Shown: one piece after another, positions 16,572-27,162 of the stretch
Numbering within the stretch: the stretch's first letter is position 1
Layout of the letters: every line of letters starts with the position of its first letter
From: DASXTB01 sp036505615
Lineage (GTDB): Bacteria; Acidobacteriota; UBA6911; JACQSX01
Direction: 5' to 3'
Length of the DNA stretch: 34,504 nt
Assembly (NCBI GenBank): GCA_036505615.1
Contig: DASXTB010000478.1
Location: forward strand, 1-34,504
Notes under the pieces: generated by a model
Told to the model about the DNA's origin: nothing
Databases searched by the model: none
What the model saw: only the letters and a program-made list of their open reading frames with translations
Position numbers and translations under genes: made by a program

Positions 16572-16898
16572 TCAGAATAGATCCAGCGCCGTCTTCAAAG
16601 CCTCGTTCAGCTGCCTGATTTTATCGGCCGAAAGCGAACCGACGTATTGCGTTAAGGCCGACTTGCGCAAGCTGACGAGCTCGTCGCAAAAAATGCCGCT
16701 GTCATGCTTTAGGCCCTCTTCTGTTCCGACGCTGACTTGAGTCCACAATCCGAGAGTCCGAGTATAGATGGGGGCGCAGATGACCGTGGAGAATTTCGAA
16801 TCGACCAGCACCTGGCGGCTAACGACAACGAAAACCCGGGCTTTTTTGGGATCGGTCCGAGTGCCTCTGAAAACGCGGTAGAGTTCCCCTCGCTTCAC
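16572..16898 (-). CDS. MazF/PemK-family toxin (endoribonuclease)
   Basis: 108 aa, the normal length. The MazF/PemK fold is shown by the start MKRGELYRV, the strand RVFVVVSRQVLVDSKFSTVI, the CAPIYT strand, then SGIFCDELVSLRKSALTQYVG and the last helix LSADKIRQLNEALKTALDL. Members cut mRNA as type II toxins. Its ATG overlaps the antitoxin TGA by ATGA (16895-16898), antitoxin first, as usual. The pair lies among gene remnants, so it may have arrived by transfer. Confidence 0.87.
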   Translation of the reverse strand: MKRGELYRVFRGTRTDPKKARVFVVVSRQVLVDSKFSTVICAPIYTRTLGLWTQVSVGTEEGLKHDSGIFCDELVSLRKSALTQYVGSLSADKIRQLNEALKTALDLF

Positions 16899-17125
16899 TT
16901 TTTTACTTGATAGGACAGCACGTCTTCAGCCTCGTCATTCAAAAAGGCTGCATTGCGGTCCAGAATATCCCGATCCTTTTTCTCACGCTCCGCGCGCGCT
17001 TGCCGAGTGAGGTATTCACGCAGCGCTTTCTCGATAAGCCTGGAACGGTTTTCAGCCTTTCCCCGAGAGCGGTCTAATGCAGCTAGGACCTCCCTCGAGA
17101 GTGTGATAGATGTCTTACTTTTCAT
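16895..17125 (-). CDS. Ribbon-helix-helix antitoxin of the MazF-type toxin
   Basis: 76 aa. The N-terminal part KTSITLSREVLAALDRSRG and the next helix ENRSRLIEKALREYLTRQAR form a ribbon-helix-helix DNA-binding domain; the charged C-terminal tail (DRDILDRNAAFLNDEAEDV) is the likely toxin-binding part. It would neutralise the toxin and repress its own promoter. A TATGAT -10 (17132-17137) ends only 6 bases before the ATG, so transcription may begin at or next to the start codon. A fragment of a related gene is found at 17258-17304. Confidence 0.85.
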   Translation of the reverse strand: MKSKTSITLSREVLAALDRSRGKAENRSRLIEKALREYLTRQARAEREKKDRDILDRNAAFLNDEAEDVLSYQVKK

Positions 17126-17159
17126 ACTTCTATCATACTACATGTGCAGATTTCGCCAA
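17116..17159 (-). promoter_or_regulatory. Predicted leaderless promoter of the RHH antitoxin
   Basis: On the minus strand TTGGCG (17154-17159) and TATGAT (17132-17137) are 16 bases apart, and ATG is at 17125-17123. No Shine-Dalgarno is seen. The repeated GTATGATAGAAGTATGA around the -10 and start could be the operator for the antitoxin. Confidence 0.4.
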
Positions 17160-17187
17160 AATGCTTATGTCCGAGATTGTCAGTCGT

Positions 17188-17254
17188 TTGAGGTGGGCGT
17201 GCGTTATTGGTATGAACCATACACCCAGGATGACTTCAGCTTCAACGTTCTCCA
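17188..17254 (+). pseudogene. 67-bp fossil copy of the mtrB-like barrel gene
   Basis: This stretch matches 12682-12748 inside the barrel gene with two mismatches in 67 bases by my alignment, no gaps, same strand and same reading (GVRYWYEPYTQDDFSFNVL). Homology stops sharply at both ends. It has no start, no stop and no coding context. Confidence 0.85.
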
Positions 17255-17257
17255 CGC

Positions 17258-17304
17258 GCCATACGCGCTGATCGAATCAGGTATTCACGCAGCATTTTCT
17301 CAAT
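17258..17304 (-). pseudogene. Fragment of a second RHH antitoxin gene
   Basis: The minus strand reads IEKMLREYLIRSARMAR, against IEKALREYLTRQARAER in the intact antitoxin 250 bp away. I count 34 identical bases in a 45-base ungapped alignment. It abuts the mtrB fossil directly and has neither start nor stop of its own. Confidence 0.6.
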
Positions 17305-17334
17305 CCGCAATCCGAAATCCGAAATCCGCAATGT
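17300..17334. repeat. Word array (AATCCGA/CAATCCG type) after the GH172 gene
   Basis: Four imperfect copies of an 8-10-base word (aatccgcaa, tccgaaa, tccgaaa, tccgcaat) end just outside the stop codon of the GH172 gene on the minus strand. A similar word set occurs at 24449-24480. Confidence 0.6.
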
Positions 17335-17336
17335 CT

Positions 17337-18539
17337 TTACCCCGTGTGAGCTCCGCCCGGCCCTGCGACTGCCTTTAACCTGGGGAGGCGTGCCTCCACT
17401 GGCGGCAGCGGCGGGAAATCAGTGAACGGTTCAGTCTGGTACCAGTAACAGACCGAATAGAAATTATCGGCGCGGTGGTTGGCGTGTCCATGCTCAATAG
17501 TGTGCTTCATGTAACGCTTGAAAGTCACCGGATTGTCTCCATGCCAGCGGTATAGACAGTAGCGCCCGCCGGCGCGCTCCGGCGAAGTCATGAAAGGAGC
17601 GCCGTTGTAAAGATGCGCAAATTGAATGGCGGCATCCCGGCCGCCGAAGTCCCACGCGCCGCAAAAGTAGTCCTCCGATCCGGTGCCGATGATGGCCGGT
17701 TTGTTTTCATCGTCGATAAAAATCATTTCGTCGCCTTCTCCCATCCAGTAATCCTGGTTCTGAAGCACTCCCAGCGTCACTCCCATCAGGTGGCCGCGGC
17801 CGAGCGCTTCCGCAAACACGTAATTCTGTTTGCCGTCCGGATTGCGCAGCTTGTTAGCATCACCATTGTTGTTCCAGTCGCTGGTGGTGGCAGCGCAGGG
17901 CGCGGCCTGCCGGTACTGGGCATGAAAGTACAGAGCATCGTCGGGAAGGGACGGGACAAGCTGATAATCGATATTGGAATAGAAAGCCCCCACATCCTGC
18001 CTTCCTTCGTTGGTCGCAGTGATGCGCGCCGATCTCCGGAACGGCATTGCGAAATAACAATTCAACGCCTTCACCGACGAACAGTTCAGAAACGCCGACT
18101 GGTAGACGAAATACTGCCCCAGATTCAGACCGAAAAAGTCTCCCACAGGAACTTGCACGCTGGGCTTGGCACTCCCGTCCCAATACATCCGAAGAACGAT
18201 CTCCTTAAGATGATTTGCGCTTTGAGCGGCGATGGTAAACCAGATGTGCGTGATGATTCCGGGGCCGCCAGAGTTGAACAGCTCCAGCTCTCCGCCTCCC
18301 TTAATCTGGAAATGGTCCGCATTTCCTCCAGTCCGGTCGTAGCTGGATTGCTTCAACGAGCTGTAGTCTTGCGCGCGAGCATACCGTGGCAGGAAGGTGG
18401 GGCCGGCGCTGGCACCGCGGTTCTGCATCGGAGCGTATGCAGACATTCCGACAACCGGTGCGGCGACCGAGACGCCTGAAACGGCCATCAAGCGCCGCAG
18501 GAAACTGCGACGCGCAGTCTGATTCCGTAAACTAAACAT
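17337..18539 (-). CDS. Tat-exported DUF2961 / GH172-family protein
   Basis: 400 aa from ATG 18539, chosen because AGGAGG (18545-18550) lies 5 bases upstream; a GTG two codons further out overlaps that site. The N-terminus TARRSFLRRLMAVSGVSVAA is a twin-arginine-like signal. The body carries DUF2961 features: GGELELFNSGGPGIITHIWF, YWDGSAKPSVQVPVGDFFG, MIFIDDENKPAIIGTGSEDYF, RYCLYRWHGDNPVTF. DUF2961 proteins are now placed in glycoside hydrolase family GH172, with members acting on fructofuranosides or D-arabinofuranosides; the substrate here is unknown. A TATAAT (18593-18598, minus) is a possible -10. No sugar-use genes adjoin it. Confidence 0.85.
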   Translation of the reverse strand: MFSLRNQTARRSFLRRLMAVSGVSVAAPVVGMSAYAPMQNRGASAGPTFLPRYARAQDYSSLKQSSYDRTGGNADHFQIKGGGELELFNSGGPGIITHIWFTIAAQSANHLKEIVLRMYWDGSAKPSVQVPVGDFFGLNLGQYFVYQSAFLNCSSVKALNCYFAMPFRRSARITATNEGRQDVGAFYSNIDYQLVPSLPDDALYFHAQYRQAAPCAATTSDWNNNGDANKLRNPDGKQNYVFAEALGRGHLMGVTLGVLQNQDYWMGEGDEMIFIDDENKPAIIGTGSEDYFCGAWDFGGRDAAIQFAHLYNGAPFMTSPERAGGRYCLYRWHGDNPVTFKRYMKHTIEHGHANHRADNFYSVCYWYQTEPFTDFPPLPPVEARLPRLKAVAGPGGAHTG

Positions 18540-18635
18540 ACACACCTCCTATGATTGACTTTGAGCTCTAAGAAGAAAATTGTAACGGGACGATTATAAC
18601 GAAAAAATCTTGACGCTGGCGGCTCACAAGTTGGG

Positions 18636-18923
18636 ATTATTCACAAACTTTTGGAGTCGGGAATGCGGAAGTGGTGCGGTCCCGAAGGGACGGTTTGATA
18701 ATAGCCCAGCACTTCTAGTGCTGGGTTCAGGATCAGCCAAAAAATATCGGAATAGTCCCGCTAGGGACGGCTGAACACTTCAATCGTCCCTACGGGACTC
18801 TCAACTACATTGTGTGGTTGACCCTCCATTCCCAGCAGTGAACTGCTGGGCTATTATCAGAACTGTCCCTACGGGACGGAAACCGCGTTACCACTCTCGG
18901 TCCCAAAAAAATTTGTGAATAAT
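18636..18923. mobile_element. MITE-like palindromic element, about 288 bp
   Basis: The outer ends are inverted copies (ATTATTCACAAA at 18636-18647, TTTGTGAATAAT at 18912-18923). Long imperfect inverted arms follow: left about 18676-18726, right about 18830-18885, sharing GATAATAGCCCAGCA plus the GTCCC-N-AGGGAC hairpin. The centre contains another hairpin pair (GTCCCGCTAGGGAC, GTCCCTACGGGAC). It holds no gene and fills most of the 18540-19062 gap; the rest (18924-19062) shows only the ribosome site of the next gene. Confidence 0.7.
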
Positions 18924-19062
18924 GCGAGCTAGTTGGGCGCTTTGGATTGTAGGAGCGGCCACGCGCTCCTACGATTAAAACGCCCACGTGTTTGTGCAGC
19001 GCTCGCCTTTGCGCTACATTCTACTTCAGCAGTCTCAGCTTAATTTTTGAGGAGCAATTATA

Positions 19063-19953
19063 ATGATCGAAGATCTATCCACTCGACACGGAATGCTCAG
19101 CAGTCTTTTCCCCCGTCCTACAACCCCCCACGAGTGGGACAACTACCGCTTAAGCGACGAGCAGGTGGATTTCTTCAAGCAACAGGGCTACCTGGCAGGA
19201 ATCCGGATGTTGACAGCAGAACAGGTTGAGGTCCTTCGCGAAGAAGTGCAGGCGCTGGCCAATCCTTCACATCCCGGAAATCATCTTTTTTACGAATACA
19301 ACTCCAACGAGTCAGCTGATCCCAGTAAGATCCTGTTTCATGCGCTGGGAGCATGGCGTATTACTCCCGGTTTCCATGACCTTTTGTGGAACCCGGCCTT
19401 CGTTATGGCGGCCTCACAACTGCTGGATGGACCGGTCCGCTTCTGGCATGACCAACTTTTCTTCAAGCCGGCGCGGCACGGAGGAGTGGTCGCCTGGCAT
19501 CAGGACTATTCCTACTGGACCCGCACCCAACCTATGGCCCACCTTTCCTGTTGGATCGGGCTGGATGACGCAACTCGAGAGAATGGGTGTCTTTACTACG
19601 TTCCGGGAAGCCATCGCTGGCCCCTGCTGCCTATTACAGGCCTTGCCGGCGACATGCAGGCCATTCAAAGCGTTCTGTCCGACGATCAGAGAAGACAGTT
19701 CAAACCGGTTGCGATCGAGCTGAAGAAAGGTGAGTGCGCATTTCACCATCCTTTGACGGTTCACGGCTCTTATGCGAACACAACGCCGAGGCCACGCCGA
19801 GCGGCTGTGATCAACGTTTTCCGCGACGGCGTGAAATCCGCATCCGACAGTCCGCTCCTTGAGGGCGTGCCACCCATTCCCAGCGGCGTAAAAATGGACG
19901 GCCAGTTCTTCCCTTTGCTTTTCGATCCGGCCCGTGCCGGAAGGTGCAGCTGA
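19063..19953 (+). CDS. Phytanoyl-CoA dioxygenase (PhyH) family protein
   Basis: 296 aa Fe(II)/2-oxoglutarate-dependent oxygenase-like protein. N-terminal LSDEQVDFFKQQGYLAGIRML is typical PhyH. The iron triad is visible as H146-x-D148 (AWHQDYSYW) and H234 (PLTVHGSYANTTPR), with the 2-oxoglutarate-binding Arg about 11-12 residues later. LSCWIGLDDATRENGCLYYV and PGSHRW are also standard. GAGGAG (19049-19054) lies 8 bases before the ATG. It is cytosolic, with no signal peptide. Members hydroxylate lipids, small metabolites or sugars; the substrate cannot be inferred. It stands alone and converges on the 526-aa gene. Confidence 0.88.
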   Translation: MIEDLSTRHGMLSSLFPRPTTPHEWDNYRLSDEQVDFFKQQGYLAGIRMLTAEQVEVLREEVQALANPSHPGNHLFYEYNSNESADPSKILFHALGAWRITPGFHDLLWNPAFVMAASQLLDGPVRFWHDQLFFKPARHGGVVAWHQDYSYWTRTQPMAHLSCWIGLDDATRENGCLYYVPGSHRWPLLPITGLAGDMQAIQSVLSDDQRRQFKPVAIELKKGECAFHHPLTVHGSYANTTPRPRRAAVINVFRDGVKSASDSPLLEGVPPIPSGVKMDGQFFPLLFDPARAGRCS

Positions 19954-20127
19954 CAGGTTAGCGGGTTGATGGGTTAGCAGGTTTGCAGGTTAGCAGGTTA
20001 GCAGGGGAGCAGGTTCAAGGTTCACAAGTTAGCCAGATTGTCGCCAACTGGTCGCTACCCGATCGACACCCTAACCTGTGAACCTGCAAACCTGCTAACC
20101 TGCAAACCCGTTAAGCTGCTAACGTGT
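19954..20127. repeat. Inverted word array (GGTTAGCA) between converging genes
   Basis: From the phyH stop, about 8 variants of ggttagcagg/ggtttgcagg run to about 20035; after about 30 ordinary bases, the inverse word (cctgctaa, cctgcaaa) runs from about 20070 to 20125. RNA from either strand could fold into a long hairpin, so it may act as a two-way terminator. No T-run follows. Confidence 0.7.
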
Positions 20128-20130
20128 TTT

Positions 20131-21711
20131 TTAATACGCCAGCGCTTGCGCAATTCCGACTAAAGCCCTGAAACGAAAGCCGTCGTCCGCAGTCGAGTTC
20201 AGCCGGCGCAGCGCGCCTTCAAAATCAGACCGTGCCCACTGCGCGGTAAGAGCGAGCTCGAATTGATCAGCGGGGCTGCCCCCAGACCGGGGTTTGTCTT
20301 TCAGAGCGTTTTTTTCATTCTCGTTCTTGCGCAGTTGATCCAAAAGGGCGAACCCTTCGTGCAGCACAGCCGCGTCCACCTCTCCTTCCAAATTCTGATA
20401 GGCCATCATCAGCTGCTGCAATAATTGGGCGCGCTGCTCAAGTGATTCAATCTGCGGAAAGAGCGGCGTAGCCGATTGCAGCACCTGATAACTGAAATCC
20501 GGATCCTCATACGCAGTCTGCTGTGCCAGTGTAATAAGCGCGTTGACACGGGCAAATGCATCGGGAAGTTCCGCCAGCTTCTCGTACAACAGCGATGGAT
20601 TCCTGGATGCCTTACCCCTCGCCTGATTCGCCCAATCCTGCGAAAGGCGATAAGGGTCCTTGGCGGCAGGCTGCTCCTTCACCGGCCAGAGTTGGGGATT
20701 CAAGTAATAATCCACTCCCCCAATCGGGTTCAGCTTTCCTCGCAACCCCGGGACCTGGTCCAGCACTCGAGCCGTCATCTCCGGACGAGCGCACATACTT
20801 CGGAACACATTGAGAACCGCGCTTTCCCTGGCAGTAAGTTCTATCGTGTGGCTTCCCACGGGAATTCTGAAATCTTGTTCCCCGGGCTGAGGCGGATCGT
20901 CCAAATGAGATAGCATCATCGAAAAAGCGCGCTCGAATTGATCCGGAGTGGACCACGAAAGCTGCTGCACAAATTGAGCAAAATCCTGGAATGATGCAGA
21001 ATCGGAATTGCTCTGTGCAAACTGCATAACGGTATCATCCACAATTTTCAGCGCCTGCTCCTTTCGATTCCGACCCAGCAACTGTGAAACAAGCTGCGCA
21101 CGCACCGAGTAACCCGGTTGCGACCGCGGATCAGCCAACGCTGCGGGCACGCCGTCGGGGTCTTCCAGAGCCAGTCGATTTAGGTAGAAGCTTTCAAGGC
21201 CCTTTTGGAAATTCTTGTAGGCTGCCTGCGCCGGGGCTCCCAGACGCGCAGGAGGCGAGGGCCATTGCTGGGCGAGTTGTTGCGCCCTCTTCAGGTCAAT
21301 CTGCAGCAGGGCGGAAACTACACCCTGCGCGACATTGCAGGCCTGCTGGTAGGCGCCGTCATCCGGGGCGCCGGCGGCAGCGCTGCGAAGATCCCCAAAA
21401 ATAGACTCGATTGCACCAGCAGCTTTGGACCGGTCGAGCTGAATCCAGAGCTGGCCGAGCTGACCCAGTTGCCAATAGTCGTTGCCGTTAACACGGCCCG
21501 CCAGCGACGTCGCCTCCTGCAGCGCCTGGCGGGCATGTTTTAGTTGGGAGGTGCTAATGCGAAGCCGGTGGGCCGTCCTCTTCAAATCGCGGTCACCGAT
21601 ACTGGTCACCACTACACGCGGCCCTTGGGCGAGCGCGGGGGGAAACGGAGAAATGAGTGAAAGAACAAACAGCGGGAAGACCAATCTTAAGAGACCTTTT
21701 CGGCGGTTCAT
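20131..21711 (-). CDS. Exported helical protein of unknown function
   Basis: 526 aa, not recognised as a named family. Signal peptide (about residues 1-28, PPALAQG) and then almost wholly alpha-helical, Ala/Gln/Leu-rich sequence with repeated short helices (for example ARVNALITLAQQTAYEDP and RAQLLQQLMMAYQNLEGEVD), suggesting a TPR- or HEAT-like solenoid. It has few cysteines and no catalytic motif. The C-terminal part (DFEGALRRLNSTADDGFRFR) resembles the ends of other acidobacterial exported solenoid proteins, from memory. CCTCC (GGAGG on the minus strand) at 21716-21720 sets the start. It is a single gene with a promoter at 21742-21769. Confidence 0.7.
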   Translation of the reverse strand: MNRRKGLLRLVFPLFVLSLISPFPPALAQGPRVVVTSIGDRDLKRTAHRLRISTSQLKHARQALQEATSLAGRVNGNDYWQLGQLGQLWIQLDRSKAAGAIESIFGDLRSAAAGAPDDGAYQQACNVAQGVVSALLQIDLKRAQQLAQQWPSPPARLGAPAQAAYKNFQKGLESFYLNRLALEDPDGVPAALADPRSQPGYSVRAQLVSQLLGRNRKEQALKIVDDTVMQFAQSNSDSASFQDFAQFVQQLSWSTPDQFERAFSMMLSHLDDPPQPGEQDFRIPVGSHTIELTARESAVLNVFRSMCARPEMTARVLDQVPGLRGKLNPIGGVDYYLNPQLWPVKEQPAAKDPYRLSQDWANQARGKASRNPSLLYEKLAELPDAFARVNALITLAQQTAYEDPDFSYQVLQSATPLFPQIESLEQRAQLLQQLMMAYQNLEGEVDAAVLHEGFALLDQLRKNENEKNALKDKPRSGGSPADQFELALTAQWARSDFEGALRRLNSTADDGFRFRALVGIAQALAY

Positions 21712-21741
21712 ACGACCTCCGCTCGGTTATGACGCATAGAG

Positions 21742-21769
21742 CTTATATATTGACGCCGAAGGCCGTCAA
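21742..21769 (-). promoter_or_regulatory. Promoter with palindromic overlap for the 526-aa exported protein
   Basis: On the minus strand TTGACG (21764-21769) and TATAAG (21742-21747) are 16 bases apart. The -35 is one arm of TTGACG-N8-CGTCAA (21750-21769), a perfect 6-bp inverted repeat reaching into the spacer, which could be an operator. The regions 21770-21868 and 22025-22094 show nothing else. Confidence 0.5.
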
Positions 21770-21868
21770 ACTGTTCCACAGTTTTTCAGTCAGGGCGTCG
21801 TTTGGCGCCGTTAGAATGTTTCGAAGAATTGTCCTCTCCGCTCAGATCTGAGCCAGGGCTCAGAATCT

Positions 21869-22024
21869 GTGAAAAAAATGCGGAGCCGCGAGCATAAGCG
21901 AGCAAAGGGTGAATCTAACGAATCGCTCCAACCGGAAACATCTGTGAATACTGAATCTTGGGCGACAAACAATCAACCTGGATTCTCCCCGCGCTCCCTG
22001 ACGGTCGCGGCTCAGATTTTTCAC
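21869..22024. mobile_element. REP-like satellite element A
   Basis: A 156-bp segment bounded by inverted GTGAAAAA / TTTTTCAC ends, followed inside by GC-rich hairpin sequence (gagccgcgagcataagcg left; ctccctgacggtcgcggctc right) and GAATCTAACG. It resembles the segment at 29305-29467 beside the transposase gene, sharing GATTCTCCCCGCGC and CCTGACGG-CGCGG. It is probably mobilised by that transposase or a relative. Confidence 0.6.
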
Positions 22025-22094
22025 ACGTTACGACGGGCGGGTTGCCCAAATCAGCCGCAACTGCCGATCCCGAGGAACAGTATTAGTGGCTGAA

Positions 22095-22141
22095 ATCGAG
22101 TGACCGGATGACCGATGACTGATGACCGATGACGGGTGACT
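22095..22141. repeat. Word array (GACCGATGAC) after guaB
   Basis: Five variants of accgatgac in tandem (tgaccggatg, accgatgac, tgatgac, cgatgac, gggtgac), ending about 18 bases from the guaB stop codon on the minus strand. Confidence 0.6.
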
Positions 22142-22158
22142 TTAGACCGTGACCTTCG

Positions 22159-23733
22159 CTAGCCTTCCACTCGATAGTTGGGCGCTTCCTTAGTCACCTG
22201 CACGTCGTGTACGTGGCTTTCGCGCAGTCCCATGTGGGTAATGCGGATGAAGCGGGCACCCTTTTGCAGTTCTTTAATATCGCGGCAGCCGCAGTATCCC
22301 ATTCCCGCCCGCAGGCCACCAACCAATTGTGGAATCAATGCGGCGATGCTCCCCTTGTAAGGGACGCGGCCTTCGATCCCTTCAGGAACCAGTTTTCCTT
22401 CACTCAATTCGTCATCCTGCGCGTAGCGGTCGCGGCTTCCTTGCTTCATCGCCTCCAGAGATCCCATGCCCCGATAAATCTTGTAGCTGCGGTTTTGGTA
22501 AAAGACCAGCTCGCCGGGGCTTTCATCGGTTCCCGCGAAAAGGTTGCCGATCATGACGCATGATGCTCCAGCCGCGATCGCTTTAGTGATGTCTCCGGAA
22601 AACTTAATTCCTCCGTCGGCGATCACCGGGACCGGCCGGTGACTCAGGCCCTGAACAGCATTCAGAATAGCGCTTATCTGCGGCACGCCCGCTCCAGTCA
22701 CAATTCGCGTGGTGCAAATGGAACCCGGGCCGATACCTGCTTTAATAGCGTCAGCCCCCGCGTCCACCAACTCACGCGCCGCCTCAGCAGCGGCGATGTT
22801 TCCAGCCACGACATCCACATTCCTCAACTTCTTCTTTAGCGTTCTCAACGCGCTCAAGACGCGCTCGGAGTGGCCGTGAGCCGTGTCTATAACAATCACA
22901 TCCGCGCCTGCACTGGCCAGTGCCTGAGCGCGCTCCAGGAAATCTCCGACAGTCCCCACTGCCGCGCCTACCCGTAAGCGCCCCAGTGAATCTTTGCTGG
23001 CGCTGGGATAGGTGATCATCTTCATAATGTCCTTGACCGTGATTAGACCTTTTAACTTGTACTGAGAATCCACCACCAGCAGCTTTTCTATCTTGTGCTT
23101 GTGAAGCAGGCTCTTTGCCTGCTCTAGGGTCGTGCCGACAGGAACTGTCACCAGATTGTCCCTGGTCATCAGTTCGGAAACCTTCAGATTCATCCGCGTC
23201 TCGAAGCGGAGATCGCGATTGGTCAGAATTCCAACCAGCTTTCCAGTGCCCTTGTTGACAACGGGGACGCCCGAGACCTTGTATTTCTCCATTACCGCCA
23301 AGGCATCGGAGATTTGATCGTTGGGACTTACCGTGACCGGGTCGACGATCATTCCACTCTCGGAGCGTTTCACCTTATCGACTTCCGCGGCCTGATCGGC
23401 GATATTGAGATTCCTGTGGATGATGCCGATTCCACCTTGTTGAGCCATGGCAATGGCCATGCGGGCTTCGGTAACCGTGTCCATGGCGCTGCTGCAGACT
23501 GGAATATTAAGGGCGATACTTTTGCTAAAGTAAGTGCGAGTGTCTGTTTTGGAAGGAAGTACGTTGGAGCGCGCCGGCATCAACAGAACATCATCGAAGG
23601 TCAGAGCTTCCCTGAAATCAAACGTGCTGCCGGCAGTCAGCACCCGCGGATCTGTCCATTCCAGAACTTTCTCGGCTCGATTGCTGCGGTGCGGATACTT
23701 CATCACAGTTTTGTTCGTTTCTTTCTTTTTCAT
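22159..23733 (-). CDS. guaB: IMP dehydrogenase
   Basis: 524 aa. Converts IMP to XMP with NAD+, the first committed step to GMP, in the cytosol. The (beta/alpha)8 barrel starts at EALTFDDVLLMPARSNVLP (about residue 42) and is interrupted by two CBS domains (about 128-185 and 188-245). The catalytic loop GIGPGSICTTRIVTGAG has Cys340; flanking motifs ADGGIKFSGDITKAIAAGA, GMGSLEAM and the flap (SRDRYAQDD..., VPEGIEGRVPYKG) are present, and the end GLRESHVHDVQVTKEAPNY is standard. The first 35-40 residues are longer than usual; ATG 23703 (residue 11) is an alternative start, as no good SD marks either. It is a single transcription unit. Confidence 0.97.
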   Translation of the reverse strand: MKKKETNKTVMKYPHRSNRAEKVLEWTDPRVLTAGSTFDFREALTFDDVLLMPARSNVLPSKTDTRTYFSKSIALNIPVCSSAMDTVTEARMAIAMAQQGGIGIIHRNLNIADQAAEVDKVKRSESGMIVDPVTVSPNDQISDALAVMEKYKVSGVPVVNKGTGKLVGILTNRDLRFETRMNLKVSELMTRDNLVTVPVGTTLEQAKSLLHKHKIEKLLVVDSQYKLKGLITVKDIMKMITYPSASKDSLGRLRVGAAVGTVGDFLERAQALASAGADVIVIDTAHGHSERVLSALRTLKKKLRNVDVVAGNIAAAEAARELVDAGADAIKAGIGPGSICTTRIVTGAGVPQISAILNAVQGLSHRPVPVIADGGIKFSGDITKAIAAGASCVMIGNLFAGTDESPGELVFYQNRSYKIYRGMGSLEAMKQGSRDRYAQDDELSEGKLVPEGIEGRVPYKGSIAALIPQLVGGLRAGMGYCGCRDIKELQKGARFIRITHMGLRESHVHDVQVTKEAPNYRVEG

Positions 23734-23916
23734 TCAAGCCCCAATCCAATAAAAGCCGATCACGATCACGTTCACGCCCACGCCTACTCAGACGAAAAAT
23801 ACACAATCGCTAACGATTCGATTGGTCGTAGCCGTGGACGTTAACGTGATACCGGACCGTGAAATCTGGTTTTTTTAACCACTTTTCTCCGGCACATCGG
23901 CTCCACACAGCTTCCA

Positions 23917-24199
23917 AAACCCGAAGGGTTTATAGAGTATGGCCGGCGGCAAAGCCCGCCTCAGGCGGGCGGCGCCGCCGGTTGGCTATTCATCCAAAAC
24001 GATCCGCCCTGAAAGGGCCTAAGAATCCTTCGCAATTTGAAACCAAGCCCGTTTAGTTCTTCGACCCGCTATATCTGTGGCGCTCAGGCTCTGCGACGCC
24101 TTCAGCGTCGGACGGTTTATGGGAACGGTTGACCGGCGGCGACGCCCGCAAAAAGCGCGGGCTTTGCCGCCGGCTATACTCTGTAAACCCTTCAGGTTT
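23917..24199. mobile_element. MITE-like palindromic element, about 283 bp
   Basis: Terminal inverted arms of about 70 bp (23917-23985 and 24131-24199) share AAACC-GAAGGGTTTA, AGAGTAT and GCCGGCGGCAAAGCCCGC with few mismatches; each arm has its own GC-rich hairpin. The centre contains more short hairpins (CCCTGAAAGGG, GACGCCTTCAGCGTC). It holds no gene. The rest of 23734-24481 has a short GATCACGATCACG-type word run (about 23757-23785) before guaB and the array at 24449-24480. Confidence 0.7.
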
Positions 24200-24448
24200 C
24201 ACCGACGGCCTCTTACATCCTTGGCTGCGGCTTCACCGTTCATGTAGCCGTGATCGGCTTTTGTTTCGGTTGTGGCCCTGGCACTGTAGGCTCGTGAACG
24301 TGGTCGGCTGTTCAGCGCCAAATTTTGTCGAAAGCGCAAGATTTCACCAAATAGTAGTCCAAATAGTAGTACACGAGAGCGCGTTATCTTTGTGTTCTCT
24401 GCGTCTCTGCGTTGAACATATTTGATCCCGGGTAACGGTGGCTTCCCA

Positions 24449-24480
24449 ATCCGCATTCCGCATTCCGCAATCCGCATTCG
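24449..24480. repeat. Word array (CCGCATT/CCGCAAT) after secA
   Basis: Four variants of atccgcattcc in tandem, ending next to the secA stop codon on the minus strand (24482). The word is close to that at 17300-17334. Confidence 0.6.
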
Positions 24481-24481
24481 A

Positions 24482-27154
<2,673 letters not shown>

Positions 27155-27162
27155 AGTGTTTT

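Noticed and set aside
17613..18479. 288-codon plus-strand open frame opposite the GH172 gene
   Set aside because: Low-complexity, Arg/Gly-rich translation; the minus-strand frame has a Tat signal, ribosome site and family motifs.
19954..20127. CRISPR array
   Set aside because: Words are only 8-10 bp, tandem without spacers and partly inverted; there are no cas genes.
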